64,000 bases of DNA, taken from the NCBI RefSeq assembly GCF_018881755.1, contig NZ_JACVPS010000006.1, positions 62,001-126,000 of the forward strand, given 5' to 3'. Source of the DNA: Polynucleobacter finlandensis. Its GTDB lineage: Bacteria > Pseudomonadota > Gammaproteobacteria > Burkholderiales > Burkholderiaceae. Below the pieces are notes generated by a model. It was not told the DNA's origin. It worked only from the letters and a program-made list of their open reading frames with translations, and did not search any database. The translations under genes were made by a program, and so were the position numbers. Shown piece by piece: positions 1-7,348 of the stretch (positions are counted from its first letter, which is position 1; every line of letters begins with the position of its first letter).

Positions 1-709
1 TTCGATGGTAGGAGGTACTAGATCGATCACATAAGTGGTCACCCGAATACTCAATCGTATGGCTCAGTAGGTAGTCATTGATCTTTCTAACGAAGGGGCG
101 GATCGATTCCTTAATTTCTTTGCCCATATTTGTGGTGTCAGTGTAGTTAACTAACTCAGATGAGGACGAGGGCGTCTTTCTTTTAGATTTAAGAATAATG
201 ACTTCCGTCTCCGGTCTAACGCTAAAACTTCCCCATTCCAGATCCCCATAGCAAATATCTTCAGTAAATCGAAGGGATGCCGCCTGTTGCACCAATGAAG
301 TATCGCTTCCTCCGAAGGTTGAGCGAATCTGAATCATCTTCTTGGTTCCTACATCTTGGATGACTACCTTGGCATCGACAAGTATTTGAACTGCCCTAAC
401 CACTAGTCTCTCAGTTATGAACTTGGGAAGATAGCGACTAGCTTGAAAGTTCTTCTTACCCATTGGATAAATTAAGGATGAATACCCCTGACTTTCCGCA
501 TTTAGGAGATTGGCAAGAATATTAGTGACGATTGATTTAAGAAGGCGACCAGAGGATTTTCTGGTGAAGTCCTTGAGGTAATCCTGAAGATAGACCTCAA
601 ATATTTCCTCAATGATTGATTCTGCTTCTGACCCTTCATTTGCCAGCAAGTTGTAATCAACCATCAGCGTGTCGGTTACAAGCTTGAAGTCCTTCTTAAC
701 TCTTTTCAA
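1..709 (-). CDS. Unrecognised protein, C-terminus cut by the window edge
   Basis: The minus strand is open from 709 to base 1 without a stop, about 236 codons, and continues out of the window. The start could be TTG at 709, which overlaps the stop of the gene at 706-1434 and follows a GGGG stretch, or ATG at 664. The protein looks soluble, with no signal peptide or membrane segment. Visible stretches include KSIVTNILANLL, YLPKFITERLVVRAVQIL and, near the window edge, VNYTDTTNMGKEI followed by ESIRPFVRKIND. I do not recognise the family. Tight coupling to the zinc-finger gene just upstream suggests they act together. An accessory or mobile-element origin is inferred from position and lack of recognisable housekeeping function. 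Confidence 0.6.
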   Translation of the reverse strand, partial: MKRVKKDFKLVTDTLMVDYNLLANEGSEAESIIEEIFEVYLQDYLKDFTRKSSGRLLKSIVTNILANLLNAESQGYSSLIYPMGKKNFQASRYLPKFITERLVVRAVQILVDAKVVIQDVGTKKMIQIRSTFGGSDTSLVQQAASLRFTEDICYGDLEWGSFSVRPETEVIILKSKRKTPSSSSELVNYTDTTNMGKEIKESIRPFVRKINDYLLSHTIEYSGDHLCDRSSTSYHR

Positions 710-1434
710 GTGATCCCCACCAAAGCAGACCGAACTCGTTTATCCAATTCTTCCTTCGAATCTATTCTCTTGGCAATAGCTTTACTAAATTGATACCCCG
801 ATACACCGAAGACCTGGTTGAGAAGGTCGTATACGGTATTAACTTCAGGCACTCCCATCTCAACAACGTACTTGACTATTTTCTTACCTGTTCTCTTATT
901 GATCAGAGCAGGGTCAACAAAGTGACTGATGCGTCTCACATGTTTAACCAGTTGATGCTTGTAAGACCTCTGATTAACAAAGATCCCAGGGGTGCTATCT
1001 TCAAAGCGCTGGAAGGATACCCACAGTAGCAACACCTCATCCATGGGAACATTCTTTAGAAGGCTCTGAAGCACCTGGTAGCCCTTGCGCTGACCTTTGA
1101 CACCCGCTAGTCCATCTGCTTGTTGCTTCAGGTATCTATCCACAGCTTTACCTAGGATCACCCAGCGTTCTCCCAAGGCTAATCTGAGGTCATGAAGAGA
1201 GGGGTTGCTCTTATTTGCCTCAAGTAACTCTTGGATTTCCTGGGTTGACCTCTGGAGACTGCTGATCTTGATCGACACTTGCATCGGGTCGCCCTTAAGG
1301 TGGAACCCGTGCTCATGCTTATTGCAGTATTTCTTGCCACTTTTCCTGTGTAGGGAACATCCAGCAATCTGACACTTACGACCGTACACCTGGGACATCT
1401 TTGCTTCACGTAAGGAGACTGGTGGCTGAGTCAT
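706..1434 (-). CDS. Putative zinc-finger protein of unknown function
   Basis: A 242-residue soluble protein. The N-terminus has a likely zinc site, C21-x4-C26-x10-C37-x2-H40, followed by HGFHLKGDP. This resembles the small treble-clef-like CxxH/HGDP finger seen in many phage and mobile-element proteins. The rest is basic and helical with no domain I can name. An alternative start is Met13 (ATG at 1398). The stop overlaps the possible TTG start of the next minus-strand gene, so the two are probably co-transcribed. Just upstream, 1436-1454 carries two GGTTAC direct repeats that could be an operator. DNA binding is inferred from the finger only. Confidence 0.6.
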   Translation of the reverse strand: MTQPPVSLREAKMSQVYGRKCQIAGCSLHRKSGKKYCNKHEHGFHLKGDPMQVSIKISSLQRSTQEIQELLEANKSNPSLHDLRLALGERWVILGKAVDRYLKQQADGLAGVKGQRKGYQVLQSLLKNVPMDEVLLLWVSFQRFEDSTPGIFVNQRSYKHQLVKHVRRISHFVDPALINKRTGKKIVKYVVEMGVPEVNTVYDLLNQVFGVSGYQFSKAIAKRIDSKEELDKRVRSALVGIT

Positions 1435-1667
1435 GGTTACCCGGTGGTTACAGGTAGTTAACTCAAGATCCTGGTTGGATTCTTAATAGCTCTTGCCAAT
1501 AGCCATATTAAGGCACTTAGGGGTCAGGCTGGGAAGTGGGGTGGTTGAGTCAGTTTATGGGCGTCTCTAAACGGCCAGCAGTGGCCTTTGGAAAGTTAAA
1601 AAAGTAATACGCCATTAGCCATTTGAAATACGTAATTCAACGTAATCTTGGATGTGGAGATCTAGAT

Positions 1668-1901
1668 TTAACGGCGCCGTCTTTGGTAATTTATTGTCAA
1701 AAGAAGAAACAAAAACATACCTACAATTAATGTCAACAAAGTAGTGCTATCACCCAAGCTTTCATAGAATACTGGACCGCCTAGGGCTGTCAGAATCCCA
1801 AAAATGAGCAGCGATACACCAAAAAAAGCGGTAATAGAAATAAGCCACAATTCAGTATCGCCTACTTGTACTTGACGTTTTTCGTTATAGATCTGATCCA
1901 T
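1668..1901 (-). CDS. Small two-helix inner-membrane protein
   Basis: A 77-residue protein with two hydrophobic segments, about residues 18-40 (LWLISITAFFGVSLLIFG) and 51-69 (TTLLTLIVGMFLFLLLTI), and a strongly basic tail (QRRRR) that should lie in the cytoplasm. The start is supported by AGGAG seven bases upstream of the ATG at 1901. It is divergent from the porin-cytochrome cluster and shares its 246-base upstream region, so it may be co-regulated. No enzymatic motif is visible and I do not recognise the family. Confidence 0.6.
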   Translation of the reverse strand: MDQIYNEKRQVQVGDTELWLISITAFFGVSLLIFGILTALGGPVFYESLGDSTTLLTLIVGMFLFLLLTINYQRRRR

Positions 1902-1933
1902 AGCAATTCTCCTTTTTCGAAGTCCTGAGACCT

Positions 1934-1961
1934 ACATTACGCCGACACAGGTAAATGTCAA
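1934..1961 (-). promoter_or_regulatory. Candidate sigma70 promoter for the 1668-1901 gene
   Basis: On the minus strand a perfect -35 TTGACA (1961-1956) is followed after 16 bases by TAATGT (1939-1934), only a partial -10. Transcription would start about 25 bases before the ATG at 1901. Confidence 0.4.
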
Positions 1962-2065
1962 TAAATATTTACGAGTAAAAAATGTATTGCATTGCAGAAT
2001 ATTTTTACAGCATGTGGCTATTTCGCATCATGTTTATCTGACGAAAAAAACAAGTGCTTCATCTC

Positions 2066-2106
2066 TTGATCTACATCAAAATTAATGGAAAAAAGGGGGA
2101 TATAAA
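2066..2106 (+). promoter_or_regulatory. FNR/ANR box and class II promoter
   Basis: TTGATCTACATCAA at 2066-2079 is a perfect match to the FNR/ANR consensus TTGAT-N4-ATCAA, centred at 2072.5. A -10 element TATAAA lies at 2101-2106, predicting a start near 2113. The box would then sit at about -41, the standard position for class II activation by FNR-type regulators. The first gene begins at 2148. This predicts induction of the cytochrome cluster under low oxygen. Confidence 0.75.
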
Positions 2107-2147
2107 TGGGCCTGTAGATATTCAAAAATTTGAATGAGGAGTCATCA

Positions 2148-3647
2148 ATGAGTGACTTTATGGCAATAAAAAAATCTGAGCTCGCGTCTGGACATCGGAA
2201 TATTTTGCACTTAGCGACAGTAGCTCTTACCCTTTTATTGTTAACATTAGCTACCAAAACAAGCTATGCCATACCTGCCTTTGCTAGACAGACAGGGCAA
2301 AATTGCGTTGCATGCCATGCTGGCGGCCAGTACCCCGAACTAACGCCGTACGGACGCTACTTCAAGCTGACTGGTTATACGCAAGGTGAGCGCCAACTCA
2401 TTCCTCTATCTGCAATGTTTGTTGGAGGTATGGCAAGTACCAGGAACAATGTTGGAACAAGCTCAGATGGCAGCACTGTCACTACTAGTAATATTAATCA
2501 GCAGAATGGGCGCTTCGAAGCTGATAACGCTAGCGTTTTTCTAGCAGGGAAAATTCTTGATAATCTAGGTTTATTTAGTCAATTTACTTATGGTTGGGCG
2601 GCATCCTCAAATAATGGAGGCGTTAATAACCAAGGTCATTTCGGAATCGATAATTTTGATTTGCGATATGCTGATCATTATGCAGGCCCTACGCACGATT
2701 TGATTTGGGGTGCCTCACTCAATAACAATCCAGGCGTCACTGATGTTTGGAATTCGCATCCCACTTGGGCTTATCCATATATGTCTCCACAAGGAGCTCG
2801 GGGCGCTTTCGCAGGTGGTGTTCCAGTGGCAACTTATCTTGAAAGTGGTGCGGGAGCACAGACAGCTGGCTATGGCGCATATGTTTACTTAAATAAAAAC
2901 TTTTATGCTGAGCTTGATGCCTACCAAAGCGCTACTGGAGCAACTTCGTTTTTAGCGTATGGTAATAACAACAGCAATCCTAATTTTCCAAAGGCGTATT
3001 TAAAAGGTACTAATCCGTATTTCCGCTTAGCCTATACAACAGAGTGGGGTGCGCACAATCTGATGGTGGGCGCTATGGGGATGAACGCGGCTCAATATGG
3101 GTATAACTCGGAAAGTGCTGGCATGGTGAGCGGGGGTCCACCAAACTTGAGTGGGGGCACGACCAATTATCAAGATCGAGGCATCGATGCTCAATATCAA
3201 TATCTGCTAAACCCACATACAGTAACTGCCCAAGTGCGATATTTGAAAGAAAACATTACAGATAATACTATCGGAGGCCCAGCTGGTAATTTAGTAAATA
3301 AATTAAATTCTGTCTTCGGAAAAGTGAGTTATGTCTACAATGCTACGTATGGCGCTGGTCTAGGTTATCAGAACGTAACCGGCACTGCAGATTCAAATGC
3401 GTATGGTGTTGCCAATACGGGACTGAGTAATTGGTCCGCAAGCGCGAATAATTCGCCGAACTCTACAGCTTGGATTCCATCGATCTGGTATCAACCCATA
3501 CAAAATATAAGATTAACTTTGCAGTACACCGCATTTACAAAATATATGGGGGGTACTAGTTGCTATAACGACACCACGCAAGGTAACCCCTGTAGAAAAG
3601 CAAGCGATAACAATACTACATGGCTATACGCATGGATTGCTTATTAA
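2148..3647 (+). CDS. Outer-membrane monoheme porin-cytochrome
   Basis: A 499-residue exported protein. A long signal peptide (hydrophobic core about residues 21-38, ending KTSYA) is followed at once by one heme c site, C53-V-A-C-H57, in RQTGQNCVACHAGG, then PELTPYGRYFKLTGY. The remaining 430 residues are rich in Gly, Asn, Tyr and Ser with alternating amphipathic strands and end in an aromatic residue (AWIAY), as outer-membrane barrels do. The family is the betaproteobacterial cytochrome-fused barrels, similar in design to Cyc2. The likely role is electron transfer across the outer membrane; the donor or acceptor is unknown. ATG 2148 was chosen over 2130 because GAGGA lies seven bases before it. 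It is first in an FNR-type controlled operon. Confidence 0.75.
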   Translation: MSDFMAIKKSELASGHRNILHLATVALTLLLLTLATKTSYAIPAFARQTGQNCVACHAGGQYPELTPYGRYFKLTGYTQGERQLIPLSAMFVGGMASTRNNVGTSSDGSTVTTSNINQQNGRFEADNASVFLAGKILDNLGLFSQFTYGWAASSNNGGVNNQGHFGIDNFDLRYADHYAGPTHDLIWGASLNNNPGVTDVWNSHPTWAYPYMSPQGARGAFAGGVPVATYLESGAGAQTAGYGAYVYLNKNFYAELDAYQSATGATSFLAYGNNNSNPNFPKAYLKGTNPYFRLAYTTEWGAHNLMVGAMGMNAAQYGYNSESAGMVSGGPPNLSGGTTNYQDRGIDAQYQYLLNPHTVTAQVRYLKENITDNTIGGPAGNLVNKLNSVFGKVSYVYNATYGAGLGYQNVTGTADSNAYGVANTGLSNWSASANNSPNSTAWIPSIWYQPIQNIRLTLQYTAFTKYMGGTSCYNDTTQGNPCRKASDNNTTWLYAWIAY

Positions 3648-3658
3648 GGATATTGATT

Positions 3659-4321
3659 ATGAAACTTAAATTAAATCCTTATTTCTGTGGTCTTGCTATA
3701 TGTTCATTACTATTGGCAGGCTGCGAGAATCTGGACAGAAGCCGAGACACTGCCAATCCTAATGTGGCTGGAAAAACTTTAGCTCTTCAGGTATGCGCCA
3801 CTTGTCATGGTGTAGATGGAAATTCAGTTTCGCCATTCTTTCCAAAATTAGCAGGTCAGCAGCCCGACTATCTCGTAGATCAAATCAAAAATTTCAGGAG
3901 TCACCAAAGATCAGATGCAGTAGGCGTACAGCATATGTGGGGTCTTGCAAAGAATCTGACAGATGCGCAGATTAAGGAAATCGCTGATTACTATGCCAGC
4001 CAAACTTCTGAGCGTAATCATGTCAGAACCAACCCAGAAGAGATGGCCCAAGGAAAGGCAATCTACGATAAAGGTCTGCTAGATAAAGGTACGCCACCAT
4101 GCATCGCCTGTCACGGTCCAAATGGTCAGGGGATGGGTGCATTTCCACGCTTAGCAAATCAGCATGCTGATTACATCATTAAGCAGTTGCAAGTCTTCCA
4201 GGACACCGATGATCGACCTGGTACCCCTATGAAGCAAGTAAGCCATCCATTAACAAGTGATGAGATGAAGGCAGTGGCGATGTATTTAGAGTCATTCCCA
4301 ATTGAAGCTAAGTCAAATTAG
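3659..4321 (+). CDS. Diheme cytochrome c lipoprotein (c4-like)
   Basis: A 220-residue lipoprotein with lipobox LLAGC (Cys22) and two cytochrome c domains, each with one heme site: CATCH at 46-50 and CIACH at 148-152. Met residues in VQHMWG and TPMKQV are possible sixth ligands. The two-domain layout matches cytochrome c4 and related diheme electron carriers. ATG 3659 is preceded by AAGGA, and the gene starts 11 bases after the porin-cytochrome. As a membrane-tethered periplasmic carrier it is the natural partner that links the outer-membrane cytochrome to the inner-membrane respiratory chain. That partnership is inferred from the operon. Confidence 0.85.
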   Translation: MKLKLNPYFCGLAICSLLLAGCENLDRSRDTANPNVAGKTLALQVCATCHGVDGNSVSPFFPKLAGQQPDYLVDQIKNFRSHQRSDAVGVQHMWGLAKNLTDAQIKEIADYYASQTSERNHVRTNPEEMAQGKAIYDKGLLDKGTPPCIACHGPNGQGMGAFPRLANQHADYIIKQLQVFQDTDDRPGTPMKQVSHPLTSDEMKAVAMYLESFPIEAKSN

Positions 4322-4333
4322 CAAAGGGCCCAT

Positions 4334-4897
4334 ATGAAACACTATCCGATTTTTGCCATTCTCTTTCTAGTCTTTGCTTCTGTAGCTCAGGCGGCGGAAA
4401 ACTACACCATTAACCCCGCATATACCATGCCAAATTTTGAGGTTAAGCATCTGGGGTTTTCAACGCTTTCGGGGCGCTTCAATAAAACCAGCGGAAATGT
4501 CATCCTTGATTTCAAGGCTAAAAGTGGCAGCGTTGATTTAACAATATTTACAGATTCTTTAGATATGGGTTGGTGGAAAGCTTGGTCAGAGCATCTATTG
4601 GATCCTGAGCTTTTCAATGTCAAAAATTTTCCAACCATGACATATAAGTCAGACAAACTCATCTTCACTGGAGATAAGGTTGTCGGATCAGAGGGTCAGT
4701 TCACGATGTTGGGAGTTACAAAACCAATCGTTTTGGTAGTGAGTAATTTTCAGTGCGTCAAAAGTAATGGAAAAAATACTTGTTCTGGTCAAGCCACTAG
4801 TACCATTAAACGTTCTGATTTTGGCTTAAGTAAATACATACCTATGGTGAGTGATGAAGTGAAGATTAATGTTCCAGTCGAGGTTTCTCATGAATAA
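4334..4897 (+). CDS. YceI family periplasmic protein
   Basis: A 187-residue protein with a signal peptide (cleavage after SVAQA) and the YceI lipocalin-like barrel: YTINPAYTMPNFEVKHLGFS, then FSTLSGRFNKTSG, WSEHLLDPELFNVKNFPTM and a C-terminal KRSDFGLSKYIP. YceI proteins bind isoprenoid chains such as quinones in the periplasm and often lie beside cytochromes. Residue pattern and length are typical. It follows the diheme cytochrome by 12 bases and its end overlaps the next start, so all four genes form one operon. Its ligand here is unknown; a quinone or polyisoprenoid is the family-based guess. Confidence 0.85.
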   Translation: MKHYPIFAILFLVFASVAQAAENYTINPAYTMPNFEVKHLGFSTLSGRFNKTSGNVILDFKAKSGSVDLTIFTDSLDMGWWKAWSEHLLDPELFNVKNFPTMTYKSDKLIFTGDKVVGSEGQFTMLGVTKPIVLVVSNFQCVKSNGKNTCSGQATSTIKRSDFGLSKYIPMVSDEVKINVPVEVSHE

Positions 4898-5189
4898 AAG
4901 TTCTACAGATTGCCGATTTTTTTCGAACGCTGATAAGGATTGCCCTTTCTACGGTGTAAATATAAAAGATTCCAGTGCGGTCTTGTGGTCTCAATACGAA
5001 AAAGGCTGGTGGAAGATTCCAGTGGTGTTTAGTGCTTTATTGATGCTGATTCAGTTAATCATTTGGTCCCATATTTCTGGCGCCTTTACTTTTATTTTGG
5101 CTCTGAGTTTTGTAGTATCTGCTGGATGCGTGTATTGGCTTACCTATAAGCTACATCTAGAGCGGCGAACGACAGGGCTCAACCATTAG
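4890..5189 (+). CDS. Small two-helix membrane protein
   Basis: A 99-residue protein whose ATG at 4890 overlaps the YceI stop; CGAGGT six bases upstream serves as ribosome site. The N-terminal 40 residues carry two cysteines (DCRFF and DCPFYG). Two membrane helices follow, about residues 47-66 and 68-88, with a basic tail. The family is not recognised. Position at the end of the redox operon suggests an assembly or anchoring role, but nothing in the sequence shows one. Confidence 0.65.
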   Translation: MNKSSTDCRFFSNADKDCPFYGVNIKDSSAVLWSQYEKGWWKIPVVFSALLMLIQLIIWSHISGAFTFILALSFVVSAGCVYWLTYKLHLERRTTGLNH

Positions 5190-5410
5190 CTTTGATTTGG
5201 TTTTAGGCGCAGGGCAGAAGGCTTAAAGCACTCGGCAGTAAGTTGATGCCACTGTCGCTTATGGGTCGTTAGCTGCCTCCTGGGAGAGCCACACCCTAAC
5301 TGAAGGATGGCAAATTAAATTCAGTATCGAGCACTCTGTGCCGCCTTTTCCTGATCAGTGGGATTGTTTGGATGAAGTGTCCAGCTAGTGCCCAGATCTC
5401 CACTGTGAAT

Positions 5411-5440
5411 AACCTGTAACCCATATTACATCTACAGGTT
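5411..5440. repeat. Inverted repeat, 8-bp perfect arms
   Basis: AACCTGTA (5411-5418) and TACAGGTT (5433-5440) are perfect reverse complements around a 14-base loop. The CCTGTAA...TACAGG core resembles the larger inverted repeat beside the tRNA at 12051-12090. Confidence 0.6.
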
Positions 5441-5470
5441 CGATCCCTTAAATAGGAGGCTATATGTAGG

Positions 5471-5511
5471 AGCCACTAGGAAGTCCGTGGTGACCTCTAG
5501 CATTAGTGGCT
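5471..5511. repeat. Inverted repeat, 8-bp perfect arms
   Basis: AGCCACTA (5471-5478) pairs perfectly with TAGTGGCT (5504-5511), with 25 bases between. It is the second of three closely spaced hairpins. Confidence 0.55.
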
Positions 5512-5537
5512 GCATGTGTATTGGAAGGTTATATCGT

Positions 5538-5574
5538 GGTGTCCTGAGGTCTCTCATGACCCCAGTGGTACACC
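5538..5574. repeat. Long imperfect hairpin
   Basis: Outer arms GGTGT (5538-5542) and ACACC (5570-5574) enclose CTGAGGTC (5544-5551) and GACCCCAG (5558-5565), which pair with one mismatch around a 6-base loop. It could fold as RNA or extruded DNA on either strand. Confidence 0.55.
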
Positions 5575-5732
5575 TATGGTTAGGGATGTAGTTGCCAGTT
5601 GTTACACCTGTGAATACCACCACCAGAAAGCCGATTCTGAGTCGATTCACAGCGATTCTTTGAGGGGCACTGGGGGTAATCACATGCCAGATTGGATCGA
5701 GTACCTAGACGAATTTTCCAGTAAAAATATTT

Positions 5733-6065
5733 CTAGTCCCACTGGTTCTGAATGGCAATGATCTTCATCTTCATGTAAGTGACAATCACACCAATAAAGC
5801 TAAAGATCATAGCTCCAAAAACCCATAAAAACGCATTCTTCCTAGCTTGTGCAGCAAGAGTCCCCAGCATAATGAGGTAGGTAATACCACACACACAACC
5901 AAATAGAATGACTAACAGAGATGCAAACCCTTGTACATCTTCAGGGAGCATTGAGATAACTACAAATAGAGGAACAACACTCATGTTTCCCCAGAAGGAT
6001 AACCTTAGGGTCTTAAATCTCTTCTTGTTTCTCTCTTGAGTCTCAGTGTAATTTAGCGTTGTCAT
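5733..6065 (-). CDS. Membrane protein with three predicted helices
   Basis: A 110-residue protein with a charged N-terminus (TQERNKKRFKTLR) and three hydrophobic segments: about 25-40 (WGNMSVVPLFVVISML), 47-72 and 78-100. No signal peptidase site and no known motif. It is the last gene of the minus-strand train, 33 bases after the 51-residue protein. Family not recognised. Confidence 0.55.
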   Translation of the reverse strand: MTTLNYTETQERNKKRFKTLRLSFWGNMSVVPLFVVISMLPEDVQGFASLLVILFGCVCGITYLIMLGTLAAQARKNAFLWVFGAMIFSFIGVIVTYMKMKIIAIQNQWD

Positions 6066-6098
6066 TTAATGCCCTCGTTGTTAGTGATTACAAAAGTC

Positions 6099-6254
6099 TT
6101 ACCAACTGACACTGGCTGTAAAGCAATGCCCATCCACATCGCCACCTGTATTTCTCTTACAGTTTTGATATGGGGAGGCAATGTAATAGAAGGCTACTAC
6201 TGCCATAAAGACAGCCCCAATCAGGATTAGTTTTTTCTTAAGGTCGCTGTCCAT
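6099..6254 (-). CDS. 51-residue membrane-anchored small protein
   Basis: The ATG at 6254 is preceded by GGAGAG, so this start is preferred over one further upstream at 6353 that would lie inside the neighbouring gene. The protein has a charged N-terminus (MDSDLKKKL), one helix (LILIGAVFMAVVAFYYI) and a short exported tail with two cysteines (YQNCKRNTGGDVDGHCF) that could form a disulfide. Similar short proteins with SPYQNC and a later Cys occur in other proteobacteria, but I know of no function. Confidence 0.55.
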   Translation of the reverse strand: MDSDLKKKLILIGAVFMAVVAFYYIASPYQNCKRNTGGDVDGHCFTASVSW

Positions 6255-6270
6255 AAATCTCTCCGTTAAG

Positions 6271-6699
6271 CTATTTCTGCAACTCACATTTGAGGTCATA
6301 ATTTGTCGTCTCCACTTCACCATATTTTGTCCTAATGGTTGCTTTGCCTTCATTGGTAGCCAAGTTAAAGGTTAAATTTGTAGCCCCACTATCCCCAACT
6401 GAGAAGCAACGCAAAATAGCATCCTGCTTTTTACATTCTTCATGATGAAAAATAGTGGTGAGATTCTGCAATCTAATTGAGATGTGGCTTCCATAAAACC
6501 ACCTAGATATATTGATATATTCAGTAATGGGAAGAATACTTGCCCCAGCAGGTGGAAGAGTTTTTTTTCCTTCTATTGAGGTGGCTTCACATATAAGATA
6601 TTCCTCGGAATGTGAATAATTATGTCCGTAGTAATTTATCCCCCATAAAGCGAGAGCAACTAAAGGGATAAAAAGTATGACTTTGTAATACTTCTTCAT
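6271..6699 (-). CDS. Membrane-anchored exported protein, unknown
   Basis: A 142-residue protein with an N-terminal anchor or uncleaved signal (KVILFIPLVALALWGINYYG) and a periplasmic domain. That domain has four cysteines: YLICEA, HEECKK, LRCFS and the final KCEL, enough for two disulfides. Its ATG overlaps the stop of the preceding gene by 4 bp (6696-6699). The C-terminal pattern, a final Tyr/Asp-x-x-Cys close to the end, resembles the two lipoproteins at 6965-7725, but the relation is weak. Confidence 0.6.
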   Translation of the reverse strand: MKKYYKVILFIPLVALALWGINYYGHNYSHSEEYLICEATSIEGKKTLPPAGASILPITEYINISRWFYGSHISIRLQNLTTIFHHEECKKQDAILRCFSVGDSGATNLTFNLATNEGKATIRTKYGEVETTNYDLKCELQK

Positions 6700-6968
6700 T
6701 TCTGTGGCTCCTTGGTTCCTTCTTTGCCCGTATACGGATTCACATTAGGCTTACTACTCCAGTTGTCCCTCTGTGTCCCATTGGGAGCAGTGCGTTGATA
6801 GGGAGCAACCACAGTCCCATCCTTCTTCGTATAGCCATGCACAGTAGTTGTGCTTGGGTTACCTTGGTTACCAGCGTAGGGTGAGGGTGACTTTGAGTGG
6901 GCTAGTGGTGAAGCTAATAGGACTACGAGCCATGCAAGGAGGAATAGGGAGGTCTTAGTTACCTTCAT
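6696..6968 (-). CDS. Small secreted protein with GYTKKDGT...NPYTGK motif
   Basis: A 90-residue exported protein. The signal peptide (TKTSLFLLAWLVVLLASPLAHS) is almost the same, in DNA and protein, as that of the next gene upstream, but here ends in a signal peptidase I site instead of a lipobox. The mature part carries VHGYTKKDGTVVAPYQRTAP and NPYTGKEGT, a recurrent motif of small exported proteins of unknown role across proteobacteria. It overlaps both neighbours by 4 bp (6965-6968 and 6696-6699), which argues for translational coupling. Confidence 0.7.
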   Translation of the reverse strand: MKVTKTSLFLLAWLVVLLASPLAHSKSPSPYAGNQGNPSTTTVHGYTKKDGTVVAPYQRTAPNGTQRDNWSSKPNVNPYTGKEGTKEPQK

Positions 6969-6972
6969 TGCT
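6915..6972. repeat. Duplicated signal-peptide/start DNA, type 1 (copy 1; copy 2 at 7295-7352)
   Basis: The 58 bases covering the start codon and signal peptide of 6696-6968 match 7295-7352, the same part of 6965-7348, at 52 of 58 positions. The similarity stops soon after, and the mature proteins are unrelated. Confidence 0.8.
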
Positions 6973-7348
6973 CAGCCTTCTTACATATGTATTCATTGGA
7001 GTTGCGATAGCTTTTAGCTCCAGCCTGACTGGTCTCTACCAATGTCCCGGCAACCTCGTCAAACTGGATTAAGAACCAAGTATCAACTTTAGGATCATAG
7101 CCACCATCACAAGAATCTTTCATTGCCCCAAACCAACGGACATTTCCAGTTGGCTTACAGGCATAAGGGTATTCAACTTTTCCAAAGGTAGCTTTGTTGT
7201 CTTTGATTGTTAATGAAGTTCTGCCAGAGTGGTCTGTGAACTCGCATATAAAATTCTTGGTCTTATCAAGGGACTTTAGCTGGTCACAGCCAGATAGTAG
7301 GACTACAAGCCATGCGAGGAGGAATAGGGAGGTCTTAGTTAGTCTCAT
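6965..7348 (-). CDS. Small lipoprotein, CDQL family member 1
   Basis: A 127-residue lipoprotein. The signal is SLFLLAWLVVLLSGC with the lipobox Cys at about position 21, and the mature protein starts CDQLKSLDKTKNFIC. The mature domain has paired cysteines, an FDEVAGTLVE segment and a C-terminal YICKKAEQ. It is a paralogue of the next gene upstream (7345-7725), which shares CDQL-x-S-x-DK-x-K, DE(V/I)xG and a terminal YxC(K/T)K. Its signal peptide, however, matches the downstream gene, not the paralogue. Overlaps of 4 bp occur on both sides. Function unknown. Confidence 0.7.
   Translation of the reverse strand: MRLTKTSLFLLAWLVVLLSGCDQLKSLDKTKNFICEFTDHSGRTSLTIKDNKATFGKVEYPYACKPTGNVRWFGAMKDSCDGGYDPKVDTWFLIQFDEVAGTLVETSQAGAKSYRNSNEYICKKAEQ

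Larger units (their letters stand above)
5190..5732 (+). other. Gene-free convergent region with clustered inverted repeats
   Basis: This 543-base stretch lies between the plus-strand cytochrome operon and the end of the minus-strand small-gene operon. Short open frames exist on both strands, but none has a convincing ribosome site or recognisable protein. The middle contains three inverted repeats within 165 bases (5411-5440, 5471-5511, 5538-5574), and 5629-5664 has three spaced CGATTC copies. It may be a structured RNA, a recombination site or decayed sequence; I cannot tell which. Confidence 0.4.

Noticed and set aside
5433..5449. Possible tRNA T-arm or attachment-site copy (GGTTCGATCCC)
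   Set aside because: The arm does not pair as a tRNA stem, no other tRNA parts flank it, and its orientation is opposite to what a direct repeat of the tRNA-Arg 3' end would need.
5629..5664. CGATTC repeats as replication iterons
   Set aside because: There are only three short copies with uneven spacing and no replication initiator gene nearby.
5432..5761. Open frames of about 80 codons on both strands in the gene-free region
   Set aside because: The two frames overlap each other on opposite strands, lack good ribosome sites, and their proteins show no signal, helix or known motif.
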